From UTCHB3 sp964531325 (GTDB lineage Bacteria; Bacteroidota; Ignavibacteria; Ignavibacteriales; Ignavibacteriaceae), in NCBI GenBank assembly GCA_964531325.1, contig CAZHCW010000007.1, forward strand, positions 62,001 through 126,000: a stretch of 64,000 bases of DNA. Direction: 5' to 3'. This document shows, piece after piece, positions 16,071-24,586 of the stretch. The translations under genes were made by a program, and so were the position numbers. Each line of letters starts with the position of its first letter. Positions within the stretch are counted from its first letter, which is position 1. Below the pieces are notes generated by a model that was not told where the DNA came from, did no database searches, and saw only the letters and a list, made by a program, of their open reading frames with translations.

Positions 16071-16319
16071 TTACTTGCTTATCTGGTAAACAATCTTGCG
16101 GATTGTATCAAACTGCAGGTAAGGATACTCCTCACGAATAGTGTCGATAGCATCTCCGGCGGAAACTTTACCGGCTCTCAATTGTTTAAATTTTTTCCTG
16201 ATCTGATAATCACGAACAGCTTTCTCATCAATTAATTGGTGACTCGAAAGAAGTTCATAGATTTCGTCTGATATAAGATCAGATAATGGGTTTTCGATTT
16301 TTGCAACTACGCTTTTCAT
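16071..16319 (-). CDS. Small helical protein of unknown function
   Basis: An 82-residue soluble protein, strongly charged and predicted mostly helical (SDEIYELLSSHQLIDEKAVRDYQIRKKFKQLRAGK, then AGDAIDTIREEYPYLQFDTIRKIVYQIS). The second half looks like a short helix-turn-helix-sized unit, but no confident family match can be made by eye. The start ATG has TTGGAG 8 bases upstream. It is a monocistronic gene with its own terminator at 15921 and a long upstream region, so it may be independently regulated. Function not assigned. Confidence 0.65.
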   Translation of the reverse strand: MKSVVAKIENPLSDLISDEIYELLSSHQLIDEKAVRDYQIRKKFKQLRAGKVSAGDAIDTIREEYPYLQFDTIRKIVYQISK

Positions 16320-16618
16320 CGCTACTCCAACGAATTAGTGAATAAATATTAATAAACGCAAAATGTAACATTTGGTGCAACTATGGCTGTCCCGTCGTTA
16401 TTAATCAATTGTGTAGCTAAGAAATATAAAAGACTCCATTTTTTTCTTTAAAACTTACGGCTTTTTTTGATAATACCAAAATGAAAGTGAAAAAAAAGAG
16501 GTTATAACACACAAATGTTACCTCTGTCACAAACTTTAGCCCGCTTAATGTATTAGACAAAACTAAAAGGGAAAAAGTTCCATAAAAAATCAAGGAAATT
16601 AACAGCCCTTAAACAGGG
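16320..16618. other. A+T-rich intergenic region with distant inverted repeat
   Basis: No gene is visible in these 299 bases. GTAACATTTG (16365-16374) reappears as its exact reverse complement CAAATGTTAC (16512-16521), 137 bases away. The left copy lies about 45 bases upstream of the 82-residue protein start. A paired operator is possible, but the repeats are short enough to be chance in A+T-rich DNA. Confidence 0.4.
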
Positions 16619-17410
16619 TCAAGAATCAGGGTGAAATTCTTGCTGAAAGAGTTCGTCGAGGGAGAGGTTGGTTTTAGGTAACAGAGCCCGGGTTGCAAGT
16701 TTATCCACATATTCGTTCCATTTCACCCCCGAATGGGCTTTTACCTTGTTCCAGGTGATGTTAACTTTAATCTGTTTTAGTGCATTGAGGTAATATTGCG
16801 AAACGGGTGCTTTTGCGTTATATCTTCCTGAGGCGATTTTACCGGCAAGATCAAGATCATAGTGAAGAGTAACAGTTGCAATATTCATGTCGTCACATTT
16901 TTTTAGTGCTTCGATAATTGCAGTGAATTCACCAATGATTTGATATGACGAACGATGTTGGGGATCTTCAATTATACCGGAGGCATTGGAAAGTTTTTTA
17001 CCATCTTTTAGGATGACATAAGCCCAGGCCGCCTTCTCCCCGTTGAAAGAACCGTCGGTGAAGATGTGGAAACCGGAGAGGTCGGTTGTCTGTGCAACTG
17101 CAACGGGGGAGGTTACTTCAAGAGATGAATAAATTTTAGAGAGGATTTCATCTTTTGTTTTATCAGTTGTAATTTTAAAACTGTTTTTCTTTGGACTGAA
17201 CCAGACATTAACAGCTCCAATTTTTTTGCCTGCTGTTTCCACTGAAAGTATTGCGTGATATATGTTTTTTTCGTTAATTGCCGAACTTACTGTGAAGGGG
17301 ACATCAAGTTTGTGGATTTCAGATGCCAAAAGTTGACCAATCTCAACACACTTGGAGAGGAGAATGTCTTTATAGGGGTTTTCCAAATTAAAAAGAGAGT
17401 CCAATATCAA
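16619..17410 (-). CDS. RNase H-fold protein with extra N-terminal domain
   Basis: A 263-residue protein. Residues about 112-245 form an RNase HI domain with the full acidic set in TDGSF (D119), GEFTAIIEAL (E161), HYDLD (D185) and HSGVKWNEYVDKLAT (H226, D236). RNase HI cuts the RNA strand of RNA:DNA hybrids. The first 110 residues are not the usual hybrid-binding domain (no aromatic W/Y cluster of the eukaryotic type) and contain a possible alpha/beta fold (HAILSVETAGKKIGAVNVWF). It overlaps the upstream Omp85-like gene by 23 bases, an unexpected partner. Catalytic activity is likely; the role of the N-terminal domain is unknown. Confidence 0.85.
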   Translation of the reverse strand: MILDSLFNLENPYKDILLSKCVEIGQLLASEIHKLDVPFTVSSAINEKNIYHAILSVETAGKKIGAVNVWFSPKKNSFKITTDKTKDEILSKIYSSLEVTSPVAVAQTTDLSGFHIFTDGSFNGEKAAWAYVILKDGKKLSNASGIIEDPQHRSSYQIIGEFTAIIEALKKCDDMNIATVTLHYDLDLAGKIASGRYNAKAPVSQYYLNALKQIKVNITWNKVKAHSGVKWNEYVDKLATRALLPKTNLSLDELFQQEFHPDS

Positions 17411-18701
17411 GAATTATTTGTGACTTACCATCTTCATTAAAAGCTATTTCGGCTCTGGCAATGTTGTATGGGAGAACTGCAAGGGTAATACCAAATCCAT
17501 AACCTCTTTGCATTGCATTAAAATCGTAACTACCGCCGGACTGACGGGAAACTCCCGCATCCATAAAAAACTGAAAGCCAAAATTGATTTTATAACGGGT
17601 GAGGCTTCGTGGAACAACCGGAAGTTTAAACTCTATCGGGAATTCGTCAATAATGTTAAAATAAGTTTCGAGAGATGAAGTTATCATCCCGTTCCCTTCC
17701 CGTTTTGTGTCGTAGTGGCCCCTTACTCTGTCGTCAACACCAAGAATTGAAATATCATAGTAGGGGATATTTTTCCCAAATGCTTCTCTTAGTGCGATTC
17801 TCCATTTGGCATGGACGATTCCGGAGATTTTTCTATACTCCCTGAAATCGAAATTATAGATACCATAATCAACTTCACTGTTCCCAAAACCTTTATGGGT
17901 ATATTCGGTCGAGAAATATATTCCGTCGGTTGGTGCGATGTTAAGATTTCTTGTATCGTAATTATATCTTACCCCGGCGAAACCATACCTGTCGATATTG
18001 GAGGTTGTGGCGTTAACACCTCTAACATATTTGGGAGTTTCGATGTAATTAAATCCGCCAAAAAGAGATATTCGGTGGAAAAGAGAAATTCTTTTACCAA
18101 CCGAGACAACTGCTCTAAAAACTTCCTGTTTAAAAGATTCACCATAAAGAATATCAGCAACATCGCTTTTGTTTTTTCGAGTTGAATAACTGAAATCAGT
18201 CTGTAGCGAAATTTTTTCGTCTCTAAAGAGGTATGGAATATTGTAGAAGAGAGAATAACCCGGGTCGTAGCCAAGTTTTACTTTGCCTGAGAGGAGTTCA
18301 TTTCTTCCGCGAAAATTAAATATTTTTAGATCGAGACCGTAGGAGAGTTTGGTCCAGTCTTTATCATTTCTGTCGATGAAGGGGATCGGGTAGATATACC
18401 AGCTTTCCTTGACATCAATCACGAGATGATTCAGTGAGTCTTTTTGAAAAATTAACATTTCCACGGAAGTAAAAAGCTGGAGACTGTATATTCTTTTTCT
18501 GTTGAACTCAAGCACGAGAGAATCGACAAGATCACCTCGTTCGAATGTCAGTTCCGCCAGAATTATATCATTATCGGTGATAGAATTTCCTCTGATACTG
18601 ATTGAATCTATCACGAGTTCCGTAGAGGGGAGATAAGATTGACCAAATAGAGGGACGGAAATAAAAAAGAGAACGATCAGAAATCGGGACTTATTTGTCA
18701 A
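17388..18701 (-). CDS. Omp85-family outer membrane protein (POTRA plus beta-barrel)
   Basis: A 437-residue protein with a signal peptide (RFLIVLFFISVPLFGQ, cleavage near residue 21), one POTRA-like domain at about 27-110 (IDSISIRGNSITDNDIILAEL) and a C-terminal barrel of alternating strands ending in LDIGLSF with terminal Phe. This is the layout of small BamA/TamA-like surface antigen (D15) proteins, far shorter than BamA itself. It should sit in the outer membrane; the substrate is unknown. It overlaps the CoA-binding gene upstream by 4 bases and the RNase H gene downstream by 23, so the three are cotranscribed. Confidence 0.82.
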   Translation of the reverse strand: MTNKSRFLIVLFFISVPLFGQSYLPSTELVIDSISIRGNSITDNDIILAELTFERGDLVDSLVLEFNRKRIYSLQLFTSVEMLIFQKDSLNHLVIDVKESWYIYPIPFIDRNDKDWTKLSYGLDLKIFNFRGRNELLSGKVKLGYDPGYSLFYNIPYLFRDEKISLQTDFSYSTRKNKSDVADILYGESFKQEVFRAVVSVGKRISLFHRISLFGGFNYIETPKYVRGVNATTSNIDRYGFAGVRYNYDTRNLNIAPTDGIYFSTEYTHKGFGNSEVDYGIYNFDFREYRKISGIVHAKWRIALREAFGKNIPYYDISILGVDDRVRGHYDTKREGNGMITSSLETYFNIIDEFPIEFKLPVVPRSLTRYKINFGFQFFMDAGVSRQSGGSYDFNAMQRGYGFGITLAVLPYNIARAEIAFNEDGKSQIILDIGLSF

Positions 18702-19126
18702 GCAGTTGTTCCGGAATTCTCTTCAGATTTATTGGAAGAAGCGCAAAACCTGTATTCAATTGCGATGCATCTGTCCTGGATTACATTAATTCCTGAGTTG
18801 ACCACGGGTGCTACAGCTTCATCATTCCTGATTCCGAACTGGAGCCAAAGAGTTTTGGGATTAACTGCAATTACATCATCAATTATTTGTGGAATTCTGG
18901 TAGAGTTCATAAAAACATCAACGATATCGATATCTCCTGGAACATCCATAAGGGAGGGATATACCTTAATCCCACCAATTTCAGTGAGAGTCGGGTGGAT
19001 ACCGGTGACATGATACCCTTCCTTTTTAAGCATCAGGGCAATTCTACCACTATCTCTACCCGGTTTATCGGAAATGCCAACAACACAGATATGTTTTGCT
19101 GATTTAAGAAGTTCACAAATTTCCAT
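18698..19126 (-). CDS. CoA-binding domain protein (YccU/CoA_binding_2 family)
   Basis: A 142-residue Rossmann-fold protein: HICVVGISDKPGRDSGRIALMLKKEGY at the N-terminus is the CoA_binding_2 nucleotide loop, followed by VTGIHPT, VDVFMNSTRIPQIIDDVI and LWLQFGIRNDEA. CIAIEYRF near residue 125 matches the conserved RCxxxEY-type end. The family resembles the CoA-binding domain of succinyl-CoA synthetase; members bind CoA in vitro but lack a settled function. It is the first gene of a three-gene unit with the Omp85-like and RNase H genes. Confidence 0.88.
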   Translation of the reverse strand: MEICELLKSAKHICVVGISDKPGRDSGRIALMLKKEGYHVTGIHPTLTEIGGIKVYPSLMDVPGDIDIVDVFMNSTRIPQIIDDVIAVNPKTLWLQFGIRNDEAVAPVVNSGINVIQDRCIAIEYRFCASSNKSEENSGTTA

Positions 19127-19203
19127 GGCTTTACTCCAAAATTAAAATCCAAATATAATAATTAAGCAGAATTAAAAGTGTGTTATTCGAGTTAACAGGG
19201 GAG

Positions 19204-19342
19204 GGAGAAAGTAGTGAGTAGCGAAGTAGCGGAGTAGCGAAGTAGCAGAGGGGAGAAAAACCACAGAGCGCACAGAGTACACAGAGGAGGAAAGGTGAGA
19301 GAAAGTAGTGAGTAGCTAAGTAGCGGAGTAGCAGAGGGGAGA
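19204..19342. repeat. Duplicated 8-bp tandem repeat (GAGTAGCG/AAGTAGCG)
   Basis: Four tandem octamers alternating GAGTAGCG and AAGTAGCG fill 19216-19247, and three more fill 19310-19333. Both arrays share the same flanks: GAGAAAGTAGT before and GAGGGGAGA after. The second copy therefore looks like a duplication with one unit less. A CACAGAG-type repeat separates them. There is no coding potential and no transposase. These are mini-repeats downstream of gcvP and upstream of the CoA-binding gene. Confidence 0.8.
19261..19287. repeat. CACAGAG 9-bp-period repeat, copy 1
   Basis: Three CACAGAG units at 9-base spacing (CACAGAGCG, CACAGAGTA, CACAGAGGA), preceded by CC. A closely related 27-base copy is at 22347-22373, so the two flank gcvP. 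The repeat is non-coding and of unknown origin. Confidence 0.75.
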
Positions 19343-19348
19343 TATCAA

Positions 19349-19375
19349 AGAGGCTGCCGGATTAGGGCAGCCTCT
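19349..19375 (-). terminator. Probable terminator after gcvP
   Basis: A perfect 10-bp stem, AGAGGCTGCC (19349-19358) with GGCAGCCTCT (19366-19375), lies 22 bases beyond the gcvP stop. The hairpin is strong, but the following minus-strand tract (TTGATATC) is only weakly T-rich, so termination may be partial. Confidence 0.6.
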
Positions 19376-19396
19376 GACTAATAAAAAAAGAAGATT

Positions 19397-22273
19397 TTAC
19401 ATATAATCTTCGATTGGCGGGCAGGTGCAGATAAGGTTTCTGTCACCGATAGCAGAGTTAACTCTTTTTACTGTGGGCCAGAATTTACCCGACCTTAGAG
19501 ATTCAAGCGGGTAGCCCGCTTTCTCTCTATTATAGGTGTGATTCCACTCATCTGCAATTAGTTCTTGCATTGTATGAGGAGAATTTTTTAAGACATTATC
19601 CGAACTGTCGGCACTGCCATTTTCTATTTCTGAGATTTCTGCTCTGATAGCTATCATTGCATCAATGAATCGATCGAGTTCATAGAGTGATTCACTTTCG
19701 GTTGGTTCAACCATAAGTGTACCGGCAACCGGGAAAGAAACTGTTGGAGCGTGGAAACTATAGTCCATCAACCGTTTGGCCATATCTTCCACTTCAACAT
19801 GCGCCGTATGTTTAAATTCTCTCATATCAAGAATCATTTCGTGGGCAACTCTTCCATTTTTACCGGAATAAAGCGTTTTGTAGTAGTTGCTTAGTTTCGT
19901 TTTGATGTAGTTTGCATTCAGGATTGCAATTTTAGTGGCATTGGTTAATCCTTCAGAACCGAGCATTTTGATATATCCAAGAGAAATTATCAGAACAAGT
20001 GCACTGCCAAAAGGTGATGCAGAAATTGCAGTAACTCCTTTTTCACCACCGGTTTTTACAACCGAATGTGATGGAAGGAAAGGTTTTAGATGTTCTGCGC
20101 AACAGATAGGACCAACGCCCGGACCACCACCTCCATGAGGAATTGCAAAAGTTTTATGGAGATTCAAGTGACAAACATCCGCTCCGATTGTAGCCGGGGA
20201 AGTGAGCCCGACCTGAGCATTCATATTGGCACCGTCCATATAAACCTGACCACCAAATTTATGAATCACTTCACAAATTTCGATGATGGATTCTTCAAAA
20301 ACGCCATGAGTTGAGGGATAAGTTACCATCAAAGCAGCAAGGTTGTCCTTGTGCTCTTCAGCCTTCTTCTTGAGATCGTCAACATCGATGTTACCATTTT
20401 CATCACATGCAACCACAACAACGGTCATCCCTGCCATAACAGCACTTGCAGGGTTTGTTCCGTGTGCTGATGATGGGATTAGGACGATATCGCGTTGGGT
20501 TTCACCACGACTAATGAGATATTCTCTGATAACCATCAATCCGGCATATTCACCCTGGGCTCCCGAATTTGGTTGCAGTGAAACTCCGGGGAAGCCGGTA
20601 ATTTCTGCGAGATGCCTCGAAAGGTCATCGATAATCACTTTATAACCTTCCACCTGATTTGCCGGTGCAAAAGGATGGATTGTAGTAAATTGAGGCATCG
20701 TTATACCAATCATTTCGGAGGTTGCATTCAATTTCATTGTGCAGGAACCGAGTGGAATCATCGAATGCGCCAAAGAGAGATCTTTGTTCTCAAGTTTTTT
20801 CACATAACGAAGGAATTCGGTTTCTGAGTGATACTTTTTGAATACGGGATGTGTGAGATAACTTGAACTTCTGAAAAAAGGAGCCGGGAATTCAGCGTGA
20901 ACATTTTCCTTTAATTCTGAAAGATTTACACTAAAATCATTCATTTCGAAAGCAGTTGTGAATATCGAGATAATCTCGATCAGGTCCATTATTTTGGTGG
21001 TCTGGTGCAGGGAGATTCCAACATTTCCATTTTCAAAATAGCGGAAATTGATATTCAGACTTTCTGCTTCGTATCTCACCTGAGCTGCCTGATTGGGAGT
21101 GAGTTGAATATTTAAGGTGTCAAAAAACTCTTTATTTGTTTGTTTAAAGCCAAGGTCCTGAAGTGCAAGATTTAATAAAGATGTGAAACTGTGGATTCTT
21201 GAAGCAATCTGATAAATCCCTTCAGCACCATGATAAACAGCATACATTGAAGCAGTGATTGCGAGGAGAACCTGGGCAGTACAGATGTTACTTGTGGCTT
21301 TTTCTCTTCTGATGTGTTGTTCACGGGTCTGGAGAGCCATTCTGAAAGCGATGTTTCCTGCGGAATCGGTAGATGCACCGATGATCCTGCCCGGAATAAC
21401 TCTTTTATATTTGTCGGTGCAGGCAAAAAAGGCTGCATGTGGTCCGCCATATCCCATCGGGACGCCAAATCTTTGTGAAGAGCCCACAGCCACTTCGGCG
21501 CCAAATTCACCCGGGGGTGTTAAGAGGGCAAGTGCCATTAAGTCGGTTGCCACTATTGTGGGGACATTAACAGCTTTGGCATTTTCAATAAAGTCTTTAT
21601 AATCTTTAACCTCTCCCTTGCCTGAAGGGTATTGGAGGATGAGACCAAAATAAGTATCATCAATTGTTGTTTTTGTGTAGTCACCTGTAACAAGTTCAAT
21701 TTTCTTGGGGGTGGCTCTGGTGTTTAACACTTCAAGAGTTTGTGGGAAGATATCTTCATCCACAAAAAATTTCATTGCCGATTTGTTGGTTTTGTTTGCA
21801 AAAAACATCAACATCGCCTCGGCAGCTGCTGTTCCTTCATCGAGCAGGGAAGCATTTGCTATTGGAAGAGCTGTGAGGTCTGAGACCATAGTTTGAAAAT
21901 TCATCAAAGCTTCAAGTCTTCCTTGAGCAATTTCTGCCTGATACGGGGTATATTGTGTGTACCAACCCGGATTCTCGATAACATTTCGTAAAATCACCGC
22001 GGGGATAACTGTCGGGTAATAGCCCATACCGATGTAAGATTTTGAAATAGTATTTTTTTTACCTGCATTTCTTAGATACTCAATGAAACCATTTTCGGAG
22101 AGAGCATCAAATTGTGGAAGGGGTTCTTTTAAGCGGATATGCGGGGGAACTGTTTCATCGATAAGTTGATCAACTGAATCAACTCCGATTGCATCTATCA
22201 TTAATTTAATTTCGTTTTCGTTCGGTCCGATGTGTCTTTTTTCAAACTTGTCGAAAATATCAAAAGTCTTCAT
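19397..22273 (-). CDS. gcvP: Glycine dehydrogenase (decarboxylating), full-length P-protein
   Basis: The PLP-dependent P-protein decarboxylates glycine and passes the aminomethyl group to the lipoylated H-protein. Read from the ATG at 22273 it has 958 residues, the length of the single-chain (not split) form. Seen: FEKRHIGPNENEI at the N-terminus, GMGYYPTVIPAVILRNVIENPGW, LDEGTAAAEAM, and the PLP-lysine region LHKTFAIPHGGGGPG. An in-frame start 93 bases upstream would translate a CACAGAG mini-repeat (MLCGLCGL) and is rejected. No gcvT or gcvH gene is adjacent, so the other glycine cleavage components lie elsewhere. Confidence 0.97.
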   Translation of the reverse strand: MKTFDIFDKFEKRHIGPNENEIKLMIDAIGVDSVDQLIDETVPPHIRLKEPLPQFDALSENGFIEYLRNAGKKNTISKSYIGMGYYPTVIPAVILRNVIENPGWYTQYTPYQAEIAQGRLEALMNFQTMVSDLTALPIANASLLDEGTAAAEAMLMFFANKTNKSAMKFFVDEDIFPQTLEVLNTRATPKKIELVTGDYTKTTIDDTYFGLILQYPSGKGEVKDYKDFIENAKAVNVPTIVATDLMALALLTPPGEFGAEVAVGSSQRFGVPMGYGGPHAAFFACTDKYKRVIPGRIIGASTDSAGNIAFRMALQTREQHIRREKATSNICTAQVLLAITASMYAVYHGAEGIYQIASRIHSFTSLLNLALQDLGFKQTNKEFFDTLNIQLTPNQAAQVRYEAESLNINFRYFENGNVGISLHQTTKIMDLIEIISIFTTAFEMNDFSVNLSELKENVHAEFPAPFFRSSSYLTHPVFKKYHSETEFLRYVKKLENKDLSLAHSMIPLGSCTMKLNATSEMIGITMPQFTTIHPFAPANQVEGYKVIIDDLSRHLAEITGFPGVSLQPNSGAQGEYAGLMVIREYLISRGETQRDIVLIPSSAHGTNPASAVMAGMTVVVVACDENGNIDVDDLKKKAEEHKDNLAALMVTYPSTHGVFEESIIEICEVIHKFGGQVYMDGANMNAQVGLTSPATIGADVCHLNLHKTFAIPHGGGGPGVGPICCAEHLKPFLPSHSVVKTGGEKGVTAISASPFGSALVLIISLGYIKMLGSEGLTNATKIAILNANYIKTKLSNYYKTLYSGKNGRVAHEMILDMREFKHTAHVEVEDMAKRLMDYSFHAPTVSFPVAGTLMVEPTESESLYELDRFIDAMIAIRAEISEIENGSADSSDNVLKNSPHTMQELIADEWNHTYNREKAGYPLESLRSGKFWPTVKRVNSAIGDRNLICTCPPIEDYM

Positions 22274-22346
22274 AGTGACTGTGCCTGTTTTAAGTAGGAA
22301 TTTAGAAAATATCAACTCTAAAATTAACGAAAAGCGAGGGAATAAA

Positions 22347-22373
22347 CCACAGAGCCCGCAGAGCACACAGAGG
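22347..22373. repeat. CACAGAG 9-bp-period repeat, copy 2
   Basis: CACAGAGCC, CGCAGAGCA and CACAGAGG units in the gap between the divergent gcvP and M3 peptidase genes. It is a degenerate copy of the repeat at 19261-19287, in the same orientation. Confidence 0.75.
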
Positions 22374-22461
22374 GGATAACTTGGAAGAGTGAAATTTGAT
22401 ATATTTGAAGTTGAGTTTGCCGATTTGCAGACATTTTGAGAAACAACATAACAGCAGCAAT

Positions 22462-24570
22462 ATGAAAACAGCGATATTTAGCCTTTTAATAGTGGCAATG
22501 ATGTTTTTATCAAATTATGGACAAAAAAACACCATGAACAATTCAAATAATCCTTTTTTTAAGGAGTGGAAAACTCCATTTGGCACCCCTCCTTTTACAG
22601 AAATCAAACTTGAACACTACCTTCCCGGCTATGAAGAGGGGATAAAACAGCATGATATTGAAATTGAAAAAATAATATCGAACAGGGAAGTGCCCAACTT
22701 CAAAAATACGATTGAAGCATTAGAACTCTCGGGTGCGCTTTTATTTAAAGTTGACAGGACTTTTCAGAATCTCGTTTCAGTGATAACAAATAATGAAATG
22801 CAGGTTCTTGCAGAGAAATTTGCGCTAATGACTGCAAAACATCGTGATGACATATATCTGAACGAAAAACTCTTTAAGAGAATAAAAGCAGTTTATGATG
22901 CCCGTGAGAATGAAAACCTGAATGAAGAACAAAGTCTGCTGTTGAAGGGTTATTATCTGGATTTTGTCCGTGGAGGTGCAAATCTTAATGATGACCAAAA
23001 AATGAAACTAAGAGCAATTAATGAGGAACTCTCAAAATTAAATGTCCTTTTTGGTGACAATGTCAGAAAAGAAAATGCAAAATTTAATTTGATTGTTGAA
23101 AACAAAGCCGATCTCGCAGGACTTTCGGAAGATATGATCTCTTCTGCGGCGGCAAAAGCATCAGAAAAAGGACTCTCAGGGAAATGGATATTTACAATCG
23201 ACAAACCGACACTTCTCCCATTTTTACAATTTGCAGAAAAAAGGGAACTGCGTGAAAAGATGTATAAGGCGTATGTAAATCGCGGGAACAACAATGATGA
23301 ACTTGATAATAAAAAAGTATTGTCAAGAATGGTTTCCCTAAGAGTTCAGAAAGCGAATTTACTTGGTTACAAAACTTACGCCGATTTTATACTTGAAAAG
23401 AAGATGGCGAAAACCCCCGAAAATGCTTATAAATTTTTATTTGATGTATGGAAACCCACACTAAAAAGAGCGCAGAGTGAAGTTGATGAGATGCAAAAGA
23501 TCATCGATTTGGAGGGCGGAAAATTTAAACTTGAACCCTGGGATTGGTGGTTTTACGCTGAAAAGGTTAAAAAAGCCAAATATGACATGGATGAAGAGAT
23601 GCTGAGACCCTACTTCAAATTGGAAAATGTTTTGAGTGGAGTTTTTGCTGTTTCGACAAAATTATTTGGTGTTCAGTTTGTGCCGAGACCGGACATAGAG
23701 GTCTATCATCCTGATGTTCGTGTTTTTGAAGTTCGGGAGGCAGATGGCAAACATATCGGAATATTATATACCGACTATTATCCGAGGGAAAGCAAAACAA
23801 ATGGTGCATGGTGCGAAAATTTCCGGTTGCAGTCAAATATAAATGGCAATTTTATTGCCCCTGTGGTTTATAATGTTGGCAACTTCTCAAAACCAACAGC
23901 GGAGAAACCTGCTTTGATAAGTCTTGACGAGGTAAGAACTCTTTTCCATGAGTTTGGACATGCGATCCATTTTCTTCTTGCAAAAGTAACTTATCCCGGG
24001 TCTTCATCAGTTCCTGCTGATTTTGTTGAAATGCCATCACAAATAATGGAGAAGTGGGCACTTCAACCGGAGGTATTAAAAATGTATGCAAAACATTATG
24101 TTACCGGAGAGGTGATGCCTGATGAGCTAATTACCAAAATTAATAATGCCGGTAAATTTAATCAGGGTTTTGAGACTGGTGAATATATTTCAGCTTCAAT
24201 TCTTGATCTTGACTGGCATACCTTAACAGATGCAAAAGAGAGAGATGTCACTGAATTTGAGAATGCATCGTTGAAAAAAATGGGAATCCTCCCAGAGTTT
24301 TTGCCGAGATATATGAGTACAAATTTTCTTCACATAGCGACCTGGGGTTATGAAGCAGGCTATTACAGTTACCTTTGGGCTGCAGTTCTTGACGCCGACG
24401 GTTTTGAAGCTTTTGAAGAGAAGGGGATATTTGATCAAAAAACCGCATCGGACTACAGAAAATATATCCTTGAACCTCTCGGAAGTGTTGATCTCATGGA
24501 AAACTACAAAAAGTTCCGTGGTAGAGAACCAAAAGTTGATGCGCTGCTCAGGTCAAGAGGGTTGGATTAG
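22462..24570 (+). CDS. M3-family zinc metallopeptidase (Dcp/oligopeptidase A-like), exported
   Basis: 702 residues from the ATG at 22462. Zinc site: HEFGH at 496-500 with the third ligand glutamate in DFVEMPSQ near 523. The N-terminal MKTAIFSLLIVAMMFLSNYG is a signal peptide, which is why this start is preferred over one 66 bases upstream whose product would bury it. NPFFKEWKTPFGTPPFTEIKLEHYLPGYEEGI is the usual Dcp-like opening. It resembles peptidyl-dipeptidase Dcp of Bacteroidetes, which removes C-terminal dipeptides from oligopeptides; the exact specificity is inferred. A periplasmic location is expected. It is divergent from gcvP and convergent with the FabK-like gene. Confidence 0.9.
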   Translation: MKTAIFSLLIVAMMFLSNYGQKNTMNNSNNPFFKEWKTPFGTPPFTEIKLEHYLPGYEEGIKQHDIEIEKIISNREVPNFKNTIEALELSGALLFKVDRTFQNLVSVITNNEMQVLAEKFALMTAKHRDDIYLNEKLFKRIKAVYDARENENLNEEQSLLLKGYYLDFVRGGANLNDDQKMKLRAINEELSKLNVLFGDNVRKENAKFNLIVENKADLAGLSEDMISSAAAKASEKGLSGKWIFTIDKPTLLPFLQFAEKRELREKMYKAYVNRGNNNDELDNKKVLSRMVSLRVQKANLLGYKTYADFILEKKMAKTPENAYKFLFDVWKPTLKRAQSEVDEMQKIIDLEGGKFKLEPWDWWFYAEKVKKAKYDMDEEMLRPYFKLENVLSGVFAVSTKLFGVQFVPRPDIEVYHPDVRVFEVREADGKHIGILYTDYYPRESKTNGAWCENFRLQSNINGNFIAPVVYNVGNFSKPTAEKPALISLDEVRTLFHEFGHAIHFLLAKVTYPGSSSVPADFVEMPSQIMEKWALQPEVLKMYAKHYVTGEVMPDELITKINNAGKFNQGFETGEYISASILDLDWHTLTDAKERDVTEFENASLKKMGILPEFLPRYMSTNFLHIATWGYEAGYYSYLWAAVLDADGFEAFEEKGIFDQKTASDYRKYILEPLGSVDLMENYKKFRGREPKVDALLRSRGLD

Positions 24571-24586
24571 AACCAGGCCTCCCCGA

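Noticed and set aside
19204..19342. Possible CRISPR-like array
   Set aside because: Units are 8 bases, contiguous and lack unique spacers; there are no cas genes.
22274..22366. In-frame N-terminal extension of gcvP
   Set aside because: It is encoded by the CACAGAG mini-repeat (MLCGLCGL) and lies before the conserved MKTFDIFDKFEKRH start.
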